From positions 1 to 64,000 of the forward strand of contig DATNBU010000033.1 of assembly GCA_035571835.1 (NCBI GenBank): 64,000 nt of DNA. The letters run 5' to 3'. The stretch comes from Candidatus Limnocylindrales bacterium (GTDB taxonomy: Bacteria; Desulfobacterota; Binatia; UBA1149; CAITLU01). The notes under the pieces are model-generated. The model was not told the origin of the DNA. It searched no databases and saw only the letters and a list, made by a program, of their open reading frames with translations. How positions within the stretch are numbered: position 1 is the first letter of the stretch; each line of letters opens with the position of its first letter. Of this stretch, positions 49,645 through 58,186 are shown piece after piece. The translations under genes and the position numbers were made by a program.

Positions 49645-51027
49645 ATGTTTCACAAGGTTCTGATCGCCAATCGCGGCGAGATCGCCATCCGTGTCGCCAA
49701 GGCCTGCCGTGAGCTCGGCGTAAAGTCGGTCGCCATTTATTCGGACGCCGACGCCGACGCTCCGCACGTCCATGCGTGCGACGAAGCCGTCCATGTCGGC
49801 AAATCGCCGAGCCGCGAAAGCTACCTGAGCATCGACAACATCATCCAGGCAGCGCATTCGGTCGGCGCCGACGCCATACACCCCGGTTACGGGTTCCTTT
49901 CGGAGAACGCCCATTTCGCGCGCGCGATCTCCGACGCCGGCATCGTGCTGATCGGCCCGTCGCCGTCGGCGATCGCGGCGATGGGCGACAAGACCGAAGC
50001 GCGTGCGCTCGTGCGCACGGTCGGCGTTCCGGTAACGCCCGCGATCGAAGCGCCGCCGAGCGACGTCAAGGAGCTCGAGGCCCAGGCAACCCGCATCGGC
50101 TTTCCGCTGCTCGTCAAGGCTGCCGCCGGCGGCGGCGGCCGCGGCATGCGCATCGTCCGCGAGATCGGCGAGCTCGCCGAAGCGCTCGAGAGCGCCGGCC
50201 GCGAGGCAACGTCCGCGTTCGGCGACGGGCGCGTGTTCATCGAGCGCTACGTCGAGTATCCGCGCCACATCGAGATGCAGATCCTCGCCGACCGCTACGG
50301 CAACGTCGTGCATTTCGGCGAGCGCGAGTGCTCGCTGCAGCGTCGCCATCAGAAAGTCATCGAGGAAGCGCCGTCGGCCAACGTCGACGCGGCGCTGCGG
50401 GCGCGCCTAGCCGCTGCGGCAACTGCGGCGGCCCGCTGCGTGGCGTACGTCAACGCCGGCACCGTCGAGTTCCTGGTCGACAAGCACCGCAACATCTACT
50501 TCCTCGAAATGAATACCCGCATCCAGGTCGAGCATCCGGTGACCGAATGGGTCTACGGCGTCGACCTCGTGCAGGCGCAGATCCGCATCGCGGCCGGCGA
50601 GCCGATGTGGATCAAGCAGGACGATGTGGTCGCGCGCGGACATGCGATCGAAGCGCGAATCTACGCCGAGGATCCGGCCGCCGGGTTCCGCCCGGCGCCG
50701 GGCAGGATCGAGCAGCTCGTCGAGCCGCGCGGCCTCGGCATCCGCGTCGACTCGGGCGTGCGTACCGGATGGCAGATCCCGCTGTACTACGATTCGATGA
50801 TCTCGAAGCTGTCGGTCTGGGCCGGCGATCGTGAATCGGCGCGCCGTCGCCTGCTCGCCGCGCTCGACGAATACCGCGTCGACGGCGTGACGACCAACAT
50901 CCCGTTCCTCAAGGCGCTGATCAGCCACCCCGACTACGTGACCAACAACGTGTCGACCGGTTTCCTCGGAGACCATCTCCCGGAAATCCTCGAGGCCGCA
51001 GCCGCCCTGCAGACGCCCGCAGAGTAA
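49645..51027 (+). CDS. accC: Biotin carboxylase (acetyl-CoA or other acyl-CoA carboxylase)
   Basis: This subunit carboxylates biotin on a carrier protein using ATP and bicarbonate. The 460-residue protein is stand-alone, without a fused biotin carrier domain. It has the N-terminal FHKVLIANRGEIAIRV, the HPGYGFLSENAHFA segment, the ATP-grasp glycine loop KAAAGGGGRGMR, ERYVEYPRHIEMQIL, ECSLQRRHQKVIEEAP, and the bicarbonate/biotin region FLEMNTRIQVEHPVTEWVYGVDLV. The last part (FRPAPGRIEQ..., TNIPFLKALISHPDY) is complete. No accB lies next to it, which is unusual because accBC are commonly paired. It could serve fatty-acid synthesis or a propionyl-CoA-type carboxylase. Confidence 0.93.
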   Translation: MFHKVLIANRGEIAIRVAKACRELGVKSVAIYSDADADAPHVHACDEAVHVGKSPSRESYLSIDNIIQAAHSVGADAIHPGYGFLSENAHFARAISDAGIVLIGPSPSAIAAMGDKTEARALVRTVGVPVTPAIEAPPSDVKELEAQATRIGFPLLVKAAAGGGGRGMRIVREIGELAEALESAGREATSAFGDGRVFIERYVEYPRHIEMQILADRYGNVVHFGERECSLQRRHQKVIEEAPSANVDAALRARLAAAATAAARCVAYVNAGTVEFLVDKHRNIYFLEMNTRIQVEHPVTEWVYGVDLVQAQIRIAAGEPMWIKQDDVVARGHAIEARIYAEDPAAGFRPAPGRIEQLVEPRGLGIRVDSGVRTGWQIPLYYDSMISKLSVWAGDRESARRRLLAALDEYRVDGVTTNIPFLKALISHPDYVTNNVSTGFLGDHLPEILEAAAALQTPAE

Positions 51028-51063
51028 ATTGAGCGCGAGAGCGCGAAAGTAGAGTCGCAGTAG

Positions 51064-51765
51064 ATGCAGGCCGAGAATCCACGGCACTACAAGTACTACG
51101 ACCTGGTGATGGCGGCGTTCGTCACCGTGCTCCTGTGCTCGAACATCATCGGGCCGGGCAAGGTCTGCCGGATCTGGGGATTCTCGTTCGGCGCCGGCAA
51201 TCTGTTCTTCCCGATCAGCTACATCTTCGGCGACATTCTTACCGAGGTGTACGGCTACGCGCGTGCGCGCAAGGTCATCTGGGCCGGCTTCGGTGCGATG
51301 CTGTTCGCGACGATCATGAGCCAGATCGTGCTCGGCATGCCGGCCGATCCCAATGAACCGTACAATGCGGTGATCGACCCAGCGCTGCACACCGTCTTCG
51401 GCAACACGTGGCGCATCGTTGCCGGTTCGATGCTGGCGTTCTGGGCCGGCGATTTCCTCAACTCGTTCGTGCTCGCGAAGATGAAGGTCTGGACGCAGGG
51501 CAAGTACCTGTGGACGCGCACGATCGGCTCGACCGCAGCCGGACAGGCGATCGACAGCCTGATCTTCTACCCGGTCGCGTTCTGGGGACTGTGGGACCCG
51601 GCGACGATGATGTCGGCGATCGCGTTCAACTACGTGCTCAAGGTGTCATGGGAAGCGATCAACACGCCGGTCACCTATGCGATCGTCGGTTTCCTCAAAC
51701 GCGCAGAGAATGAAGACTGGTTCGACAACCAGACCGACTTCACACCGTTTTCCCTCCAGGATTGA
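51064..51765 (+). CDS. Queuosine precursor transporter (YhhQ/QPTR family)
   Basis: YhhQ family proteins import queuosine precursors such as preQ0/preQ1 for tRNA modification. The 233-residue protein has six helices. The signature segments are FFPISYIFGDILTEVYGYARARKVIWAGF near residue 48-78 and the late SFVLAKMKVWTQGKYLWTRTIGSTAAGQAIDSLIFYPVAFWG. Both match the family well. No queuosine biosynthesis gene or preQ1 riboswitch is visible nearby, so function follows from family only. The gap to accC is 36 nt, with no strong ribosome-binding site (GTAGAGTCGCAGTAG). Confidence 0.9.
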   Translation: MQAENPRHYKYYDLVMAAFVTVLLCSNIIGPGKVCRIWGFSFGAGNLFFPISYIFGDILTEVYGYARARKVIWAGFGAMLFATIMSQIVLGMPADPNEPYNAVIDPALHTVFGNTWRIVAGSMLAFWAGDFLNSFVLAKMKVWTQGKYLWTRTIGSTAAGQAIDSLIFYPVAFWGLWDPATMMSAIAFNYVLKVSWEAINTPVTYAIVGFLKRAENEDWFDNQTDFTPFSLQD

Positions 51766-51802
51766 GCTCCGCTCCTCATTCGGTGCCCGACCGCAACCAA
51801 TA

Positions 51803-51878
51803 ATCGGGGACAGACACTGATTTCGGGTAATCGGGGACAGACACCGATTTCGGATAATCGGCGTCTGTCCCGGATTTC
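51803..51878. repeat. REP-like cluster, family 1 (two direct copies and one inverted)
   Basis: Direct copies lie at 51803-51827 and 51829-51853 (GGGGACAGACAC then TGATTTCGG or CGATTTCGG), 26 nt apart. An inverted, shortened copy (CGGCGTCTGTCCCGGATT) follows at 51858-51875. The mixed orientation is like a bacterial interspersed mosaic element. It sits between the stop of the YhhQ gene and the secreted PAP2 gene. Confidence 0.8.
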
Positions 51879-51916
51879 GGCCTGACTTCGGCGGATTTCA
51901 CCGATAAAAGGGTGGG

Positions 51917-54124
51917 ATGCCATCCGTGACAGCCCGCCCCGGGCGCCCGTATCTCCGTGCAGTCTCCCGTGGGCTTGCGGCTGTCGTCCTCTCCCTGCTT
52001 GCAGCCACTGCGTCACCCGGCCGCTCGATCGCCGGAGTCCCGCTGACGACGACGACCGTTACCGAGGCAACCACGACGACCGTCGAGCCCGCAACGACGA
52101 CGACGCTCGCCGATGCAACCACGACGACGACTCTGGTCGCGGCGACTACCACGACGACGCTTCCCATACCGCCCGACTTCGAGCCGATCCGCCAGTGCGG
52201 CGACGCGTCCGGCGACGGTGTCGTCCGCGCCGGCGATGCGCTGCTGATCCTCAACGCGGCCGTCGAGAACTACGACGGCTGCTCGGCCATGGTCTGCGAC
52301 GCGACCGGCGGCATCAACGGAGTCAACGCGAGCGATGCGCTGGTCGTGCTCAAACGTGCGGTCGAGGCCGTGCCGCCGTCCGCGCTGCGCTGTCCGAGCG
52401 CCGCGCGCCTGTGGATGGAGCAGCTGCTCGCCGCGATCCGCCTCGACATCCCGCGGCCCACCGTGCACGCCCGCAACCTCTTCCACCTGTCGGTCGCGAT
52501 GTGGGACGCGTGGGTCGCGTACGACCACAAGACCAGCGCGGCGCCGTATCTGTTCGCCGAAAAGCCCGAGATCGACCCGGATGTCTACACCGCGCGCAGC
52601 GTTGCGATCAGTTACGCGTCGTACCGCATCCTTACGCACCGCTTCGTCGTCGGCCCGGGACACGTGGCAACGCAGGCGCATCTCGACGCCGCGATGGACG
52701 CTCTCGGTTTCGACCGTAGCTTCACATCGACGGAAGGGGACAATCCGGCCGCCGTCGGAAATCGCATTGCGGCCACCGTCATCGCGTACGGCGCAAGCGA
52801 CGGTGCCAACGAAGCGAACAACTACGCCGACGATTCCGGCTACGTGCCGGTCAACGAACCGCTCTACCCGGCCCTCAGCGGCGCGACGATGGTCGATCCG
52901 AACCGCTGGCAGCCGCTGTCGCTCAAGTTCACCGTTACACAGAACGGCATTCCGCTGCCGATCACCAAGCAGACGTTCATCTGTCCGCACTGGGGCGAGG
53001 TCAAAGGTTTCGCGCTCGTGCCCGTCGATCCGGGTCCGCCCCCGCAGCTCGGCGGCGAGGGCGATCAGGAGTTCAAGAACTCGGCTCTCGAAGTCGTGCG
53101 ATACAGCTCGCGGCTCGATCCGGCCGACGGCGTGGCGATCGACATCTCGCCGGGCGCAAAAGGCAACAGCGACCTCGGCACCAACAACGGCACAGGTCAT
53201 CCGCTCAATCCGGCAACCGGCCAGCCGTACGCGCCGCAGGTGGTCAAGCGCGCCGACTGGGCGCGCGTGCTGGCGGAGTTCTGGGCCGATGGTCCCGATT
53301 CGGAAACGCCGCCCGGGCACTGGAACGTGATCGCCGATTACGTCGCCGATCATCCGCTCTTCGAGAAGAGGCTCGGCGGCACCGGCGATGTCCTCGACAA
53401 CCTCCAGTGGGACGTCAAGGTGTATCTCGCGATCAACGGCGCGGTGCACGACGCGGCGATCTCGGCGTGGGGAAACAAGGGCATCTACGATTCGGCGCGA
53501 CCGATCTCGATGATCCGCTACATGGCCGCACTCGGACAATCGTCGAATCCGGACGGACCGTCGTACGATCCGAACGGCATTCCGCTCGAGGACGGCGTCG
53601 TCGAAGTCATCACCAGCGAGAGCGCAGCTCCCGGCGGACGGCACGCGCATCTGGCCGAGCACGTCGGCGAAATTGCGATCCGAGCATGGCTTGGAAATCC
53701 CGAGCATCCCGACGTGGAGACCGGCGGCGTCGGATGGATCCTCGGCATCGACTGGGTGCCGTACCAGAAAGATACGTTCGTCACGCCGGCATTCGCCGGC
53801 TACTTTTCCGGCCACAGCACGTTCAGCCGCTCGGCCGCCGAAGCAATGACGCAGATCACCGGCACGCCGTTCTTCCCGGGCGGTCTTGCCGAATTCCATG
53901 CGGCGGCCCATCAGTTCCTCACGTTCGAAGATGGTCCGACCACGGACGTGACACTGGAGTGGGCCACGTATCAGGACGCCGCCGACGAAGCCGGACTGTC
54001 GCGTCTGTACGGCGGCATTCACATCCGTGCCGACGACTTCACCGGGCGCATCCTCGGCTACGACATCGGCCGCAACGCCGCCGCGCTTGCGAAGAAATAC
54101 TGGGACGGCACGGTCGACCAGTAA
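51917..54124 (+). CDS. Secreted vanadium-haloperoxidase-type PAP2 enzyme with Thr-rich linker and dockerin-like module
   Basis: The 735-residue protein has a signal peptide (GLAAVVLSLLAATASPGRSIAG), then a Thr-rich linker with five TTTT(T) runs (about 44-88) and a dockerin-like calcium module (CGDASGDGVVRAGDALLILNA, then GGINGVNASDALVVLKRAV). The remaining ~570 residues form a vanadium-dependent chloroperoxidase/PAP2 domain. The full vanadate/phosphate signature is present: KGIYDSARP (K-x6-R-P), GYFSGHSTFSR (SGH), and RLYGGIHIRADD (R-x5-H...D). It could act as a haloperoxidase or an acid phosphatase; sequence cannot decide. REP copies lie just upstream and 21-bp repeats just downstream. Confidence 0.85.
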   Translation: MPSVTARPGRPYLRAVSRGLAAVVLSLLAATASPGRSIAGVPLTTTTVTEATTTTVEPATTTTLADATTTTTLVAATTTTTLPIPPDFEPIRQCGDASGDGVVRAGDALLILNAAVENYDGCSAMVCDATGGINGVNASDALVVLKRAVEAVPPSALRCPSAARLWMEQLLAAIRLDIPRPTVHARNLFHLSVAMWDAWVAYDHKTSAAPYLFAEKPEIDPDVYTARSVAISYASYRILTHRFVVGPGHVATQAHLDAAMDALGFDRSFTSTEGDNPAAVGNRIAATVIAYGASDGANEANNYADDSGYVPVNEPLYPALSGATMVDPNRWQPLSLKFTVTQNGIPLPITKQTFICPHWGEVKGFALVPVDPGPPPQLGGEGDQEFKNSALEVVRYSSRLDPADGVAIDISPGAKGNSDLGTNNGTGHPLNPATGQPYAPQVVKRADWARVLAEFWADGPDSETPPGHWNVIADYVADHPLFEKRLGGTGDVLDNLQWDVKVYLAINGAVHDAAISAWGNKGIYDSARPISMIRYMAALGQSSNPDGPSYDPNGIPLEDGVVEVITSESAAPGGRHAHLAEHVGEIAIRAWLGNPEHPDVETGGVGWILGIDWVPYQKDTFVTPAFAGYFSGHSTFSRSAAEAMTQITGTPFFPGGLAEFHAAAHQFLTFEDGPTTDVTLEWATYQDAADEAGLSRLYGGIHIRADDFTGRILGYDIGRNAAALAKKYWDGTVDQ

Positions 54125-54131
54125 CCGGTCC

Positions 54132-54238
54132 GGGAGCGGCGCCGCGATCTTCGCGAGCGGCGCAGTGATTTGCGCGAGCGGCGCAGCGACTTCGGTGAGC
54201 GGCGCAACGCCTTCCGTGAGCCGCGCAGCGATTTCCGA
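54132..54238. repeat. Five 21-bp tandem repeats after the PAP2 gene
   Basis: GAGCGGCG recurs at 54134, 54155, 54176 and 54197, and as GAGCCGCG at 54218, an exact 21-bp period. Units read roughly 'TTCGCGAGCGGCGCAGYGAY'. They fill the gap between the PAP2 stop and the enoyl-CoA isomerase gene. On either strand they encode no recognised protein. Confidence 0.8.
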
Positions 54239-54276
54239 CGCTTCGCATTGCCGGAATTTCCCGCTAGCAGTCGCGC

Positions 54277-55065
54277 ATGGACTACCAGCGTTTCCGCCTC
54301 GAGATTGCCGACGGCGTCGCCGAGATCACTTTCGCGCGGCCCGAAGGTGCCAACGCAATTGACCTCATCTGTTCCCAGGAGCTCGCCGAGCTTGCGCTCG
54401 TCTGCGACCAGTCGGACGAGATTCGCGCGGTGCTGTTTCGCGCCGAAGGCCCGATGTTCTGTGCGGGCGGCGACGTGCGCAGCTTTCGCGACGCCGGCGA
54501 CGATCTGCCTGCGCTGCTGAAGCGCGTCACGCAGGGACTGCATACCGCGATCTCGCGCTTCTCGCGCATGGACCCGCCGGTCATCGCGGCGGTCGGCGGA
54601 ACAGCCGCCGGCGGAGGCATGAGCCTCGCGTGCTCGGCCGACATCGTCATCGCGTCCGAGAACGCGCGCTTCACGATGGCGTATACACGCATCGGCCTGG
54701 TGCCCGACGGCGCGTCCACGTTCGTGCTTCCGCGTCGAATCGGCATCGGACGCGCGCGCGAGCTGATGCTTCGCAACCGCGTGCTCGGCGCAACCGAAGC
54801 GCACGAGCTCGGTCTCGTCGAGTACGTGGTCGCGCACGAGCGCCTCGACGACGAAGCGCGAAAGATCGCCCGCGAGCTCGCCGCCGGTCCGACGCGTGCG
54901 CACGGCGCCGTGAAGCGACTTCTGCTCGGCACCTACGACCACGGCCTCGAAACACAGATGGAGCTCGAAACCATCGGCATCGCCTCGATGGGCGCGACCG
55001 CCGACGCCAAAGAAGGCCTCGCCGCCTTCTTCGAAAAACGACCCCCGAAATTCCAAGGGAAATAA
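54277..55065 (+). CDS. Enoyl-CoA hydratase/isomerase family protein (PaaG-like)
   Basis: The 262-residue crotonase-fold protein has the oxyanion-hole segments MFCAGGDVRSF and GGTAAGGGMSLACSADIV. The hydratase Glu at the usual PE position is absent (FTMAYTRIGLVPDG), while Asp in LVPDG is kept, as in isomerases such as PaaG. The C-terminal EGLAAFFEKRPPKFQGK also resembles PaaG (EGVSAFLAKRSPQFTGK in E. coli, from memory). So double-bond isomerisation is more likely than hydration. It stands alone and no other beta-oxidation or phenylacetate gene is beside it. No clear ribosome-binding site precedes the ATG. Confidence 0.85.
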   Translation: MDYQRFRLEIADGVAEITFARPEGANAIDLICSQELAELALVCDQSDEIRAVLFRAEGPMFCAGGDVRSFRDAGDDLPALLKRVTQGLHTAISRFSRMDPPVIAAVGGTAAGGGMSLACSADIVIASENARFTMAYTRIGLVPDGASTFVLPRRIGIGRARELMLRNRVLGATEAHELGLVEYVVAHERLDDEARKIARELAAGPTRAHGAVKRLLLGTYDHGLETQMELETIGIASMGATADAKEGLAAFFEKRPPKFQGK

Positions 55066-55134
55066 AAAAGGGCTCTTCGCGAGCTTGCGTGGGTGCACGG
55101 GGGCCCGAGCGGAGCGCGATCCCCGACGACGTCT

Positions 55135-56544
55135 TCACGGCGCGGCCGCCATCGCCTGGCGGTCGACGGCACGACATTCCGCGGGGAATGTTCGCGCATC
55201 GGCGAGATTGCCGCGCTTCGCATCCATGAAGTCGCGGCCGAAGTCGAGGTCGGCCTGATACTGGTTGTGTGCGGCGCAGCGCAGCTCGATGTTCCCGGGC
55301 GTAGGAGGTCCGCCCATCGCGAAGGGAGCTTTGTGGTGGAACTCGATGTTGCCCGTTTCGCGGCAGCGACGTCCTCGGCCGTCTACGTAGCAGCAACGTC
55401 CGGAGTCGCGTTGCCATACTTCGCGCCGCACGGCCGCGGGGATGGTGCGCGATCGCTGTCCTCGCTGCGATTCCGTCGTATCGGCGGTGGGCGTTGCGGC
55501 GGGACGATCGGGGCATTCCGCGTTCGTCGACGTGGTCGACCCCGGTCGATCGGTGCATTTTTCTTTCGGAGACGTCGTCGATTTCGGTCGATCGGTCGAG
55601 CCTGCCTTGCGCGCGAGTGTCCGGACGAGCAGCACGTCGATCGCACGACTGATGATCGCGGCCGCGTCGCGACCCGTCGCCGAGCGGCCCAGCAGATCCT
55701 GCAGCGACCGGAGCTTGTCGTGCGTTTCTTCGTCTATGGTGATCTCGATCTTGTAACGACGCGGGCTGAGCGGAACGATCGGCTTCGCTGACCGTGGAGC
55801 GTTCGCGAGGCCGACGACCGCGGAGTCCGGCGAGTCCGGCCGATTACTCGAACAACCGACCGACTCGCGGTCTGTCGAAGTGCACCGATCGCTCGCGCAG
55901 CCGACCGACTCGCGCTCTGTCGAAGCGGGCCGATCGGTCGCACCGCCGGCCTCTTCGCAATCCGGCGAAGCTCCGTCGCCCAAGACCGCCGGCTGAGCGT
56001 TCGCACCGCCGGCATCCTCGTGACCCGGCGAAGTCCCGCCGTCCAACGTTGGCGCCGCCACCGCCGGCCCAATGTTCGCCGCGCCCGCACCGCGACGCCC
56101 GGGCATCGCCCGAACACGCGACGCCACATCCGCTCGCGGCGCCAGCTCGGCAACCAGTCGCTCGACCTCACGCGAGCTCTTGTGCCTGGCGCGCTCGAGT
56201 ACTCGCAGGTGGTTCTCGGTGGTCAGATGTCTTGCAAGCAGATGGATCGCGCTCAGATGCAGCTCGCCGCGCGCGACCAGGTCGAGGACGACCGGAAAGC
56301 GACGCGCCGTGCGCGCAGCCCAGAGCCGCTTGGCAGTTACCTGCTCCGACATGTGGAAACGCTCCATGCAGAAGCTGAACATGGAGGAGCAGGCATGCCT
56401 GGCCCACAGCTTGCGCTCGTCGATTTCGGCGATCGCGACGAGGAGCGCCGCGGTCGTTCGACGGTCGCGAGCGACGAGGTTCTCGAAATGATCGAGCAGT
56501 TCCTGTTCGGAGAGTCTTGCAATGATGTCGAAGGATGTCGTCAT
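55135..56544 (-). CDS. HNH endonuclease-domain protein with DUF222-like N-terminus and repeat linker
   Basis: The 469-residue protein starts at the ATG at 56544 (MTTSFDIIARLSEQELL) after AAGGG. About 1-140 is a helical DUF222-like domain (KLWARHACSSMFSFCMERFHMSE...ARRFPVVLDLVARGELHLSA). Two low-complexity blocks follow: 15-residue units around TDRPASTERESVGC and 14-residue units around TDRPGSTTSTNAEC. Between them is a helical segment with KIEITIDEETHDKLRSLQDLLGRS. The C-terminus is an HNH nuclease (RDSGRCCYVDGRGRRC, EFHHKAPFAMGG, NIELRCAAHNQYQA). Proteins of this layout are often multi-copy and linked to mobile DNA, but the function is unproven. Confidence 0.85.
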   Translation of the reverse strand: MTTSFDIIARLSEQELLDHFENLVARDRRTTAALLVAIAEIDERKLWARHACSSMFSFCMERFHMSEQVTAKRLWAARTARRFPVVLDLVARGELHLSAIHLLARHLTTENHLRVLERARHKSSREVERLVAELAPRADVASRVRAMPGRRGAGAANIGPAVAAPTLDGGTSPGHEDAGGANAQPAVLGDGASPDCEEAGGATDRPASTERESVGCASDRCTSTDRESVGCSSNRPDSPDSAVVGLANAPRSAKPIVPLSPRRYKIEITIDEETHDKLRSLQDLLGRSATGRDAAAIISRAIDVLLVRTLARKAGSTDRPKSTTSPKEKCTDRPGSTTSTNAECPDRPAATPTADTTESQRGQRSRTIPAAVRREVWQRDSGRCCYVDGRGRRCRETGNIEFHHKAPFAMGGPPTPGNIELRCAAHNQYQADLDFGRDFMDAKRGNLADARTFPAECRAVDRQAMAAAP

Positions 56545-56704
56545 GACGACCCTTGTAACACGGGTTTTCCAGGCGTCGTTTTCCGCAAGGACGTGACGAC
56601 CCACAGGTATGCGCCTTTCGCGACAAAGCGCGAGGTCTGAGCGGCGATACGGGCGGAGTCGCGAAAAAAGCAGAGCGCTCCGTTTCGCTTCGCTATAGGC
56701 GACC

Positions 56705-57168
56705 TCAAGCGGCGAAATATCGCGTCAAGCGAAATCGACATCGTGACGACGCTTCAATAACAAAAGTGGCATAGCCGGCCGTGACCCACGTCCAACTCGG
56801 CGCGTGTTTTTCGACGAACTTTTCAAACCCGCCGGCCGCGTATCCAAGCCCGCCGCCGCACGTATCCGAGCCCGACGCCGCGCGCGTATGATCCGACAAA
56901 ACCTTTCGGACCCGTCGCCATCGCCCATCTCGAGCACGTGCTCAAGACACCGATCACTCTGAGCGCTGACGCATCGGACGTAACGTGCATCACATTCCCC
57001 GCGGAATGCTCGTGCACCACGACCGCGCTGGCCGTGCTGCGCATCGCAACAACAAGTCCATCGCCGGTAGCGACATCGACACGAGCCGGTGTCCAGCCGC
57101 ATGAATCAACGCTTGACGCTAACCAAGCCATAGGATCGTCCGGCGTCGTATATGCGACGAAGAGTCAC
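56705..57168 (-). pseudogene. Possible decayed coding remnant (beta-propeller-like)
   Basis: The gap of ~795 nt between the HNH and VOC genes has no intact gene. A minus-strand frame from 57168 reads LFVAYTPDDPMAWLASSVDSC, continues with GDGLVVAMRSTASAVVVHEHSAG, and stops near 56823. The adjacent frame continues with GGLGYAAGGFEKFVEKHAPS and WTWVTAGYATFVIEASS and stops at 56705. The protein-like composition, Trp/Gly spacing and frame switch suggest a broken beta-strand-rich protein. No start or signal peptide is seen. The evidence is by eye only. Confidence 0.3.
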
Positions 57169-57338
57169 TCAGGCTGAAGTCGCTGACGATGACGCGCCAG
57201 CAATCTGAACAGTGCCCGTTTGATCAAAAAGCCAGAAACAGGGACCCATGCCCCCGATAAAAAGCGAACAGGTCCATCTACGCGTCGCGTCGGCCAACGC
57301 GCGCGCAGACAACGGGGACAGCTTCCGCGGAGGATGAA

Positions 57339-58109
57339 ATGCGAATCCGACAGATTGCGCTGGTCGCGGCCGATCTCGATCGTGCGCTCGGCGACCTCAC
57401 CGACGTCTTCGCGCTGAAGGTCGGGTTTCACGATCCGGGCGTCGGCGTCTTCGGCCTTCACAATGGTGTGATGCCGGTCGGCGAGCAGTTCCTCGAAGTG
57501 GTTTCTCCCGTCGCGGAGGACACATCGGCCGGCCGTTATCTCGAGCGCCGCCGCCGCCCCGGCATGGCCGGGCCCGATGCAGGCGACGGCGGCTACATGG
57601 TGATCTTCCAGACGCGCGACCTCGAGCGCCGCCGGCGCCACTTCGCCGACGAGCACGTGCGCGTCGCATGGGAGATCGCGTTCGACGACATCGCGACCGT
57701 GCATCTGCATCCGCGCGACACCGGCGGCGCGATCGTTTCCGTTGACGAGGCGCGCCCGTGGGAAAGCTGGCGCTGGGCGGGCCCGGACTGGCGCGATCAC
57801 ATCTCGACGACGCGCGTCACAGGCATCCGCGGCGTCGAAATCCAGAGCGACGATCCGGAGCGGCTGCGTGCGCGATGGGCACAGATCTTCGAGCTCGACG
57901 CGGCGCGTACAGCGAACGTTCTCGCGCTCGACGACGGCAACTGGATTTCGTTCTGCGAAGCCGCCGACGGCCGCGGTGAAGGAATTCGCACTGTTGCGCT
58001 GTCCACGCGCGATGCACCGGCGATTCGCGACGCGGCGCGTGCACGCGGCCTCGAGATCGACGACGACGGCGCGGTTGTCGTCGCCGGAAATCGTTTCTCC
58101 CTCGACTAA
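57339..58109 (+). CDS. VOC-superfamily (glyoxalase/dioxygenase-fold) protein
   Basis: The 256-residue protein starts MRIRQIALVAADLDRALGDL after GGAGG, with two VOC modules. The first (about 1-130) has the opening betaalpha motif, GVMPVGEQFLEVVSP and DGGYMVIFQTRDLERRRRHF. The second (about 150-256) is shorter and starts VTGIRGVEIQSDDPERLRARW. Metal ligands of glyoxalase I (His/Glu pattern) are not clearly in place, so enzyme activity is uncertain. It is probably a small-molecule-binding or dioxygenase-like protein. Nothing beside it indicates a substrate. Confidence 0.8.
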   Translation: MRIRQIALVAADLDRALGDLTDVFALKVGFHDPGVGVFGLHNGVMPVGEQFLEVVSPVAEDTSAGRYLERRRRPGMAGPDAGDGGYMVIFQTRDLERRRRHFADEHVRVAWEIAFDDIATVHLHPRDTGGAIVSVDEARPWESWRWAGPDWRDHISTTRVTGIRGVEIQSDDPERLRARWAQIFELDAARTANVLALDDGNWISFCEAADGRGEGIRTVALSTRDAPAIRDAARARGLEIDDDGAVVVAGNRFSLD

Positions 58110-58186
58110 GGGAGAGCCTGTTTTTGCGCGCGCGCCGGAAAGTCCAGCGCATTGACCCTCCTGCTGTGCTACTTTGCCGGCCTTCT

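Noticed and set aside
51803-51878. A CRISPR-like or attachment-site repeat
   Set aside because: The copies are adjacent, partly inverted and match the REPs at the RAYT locus.
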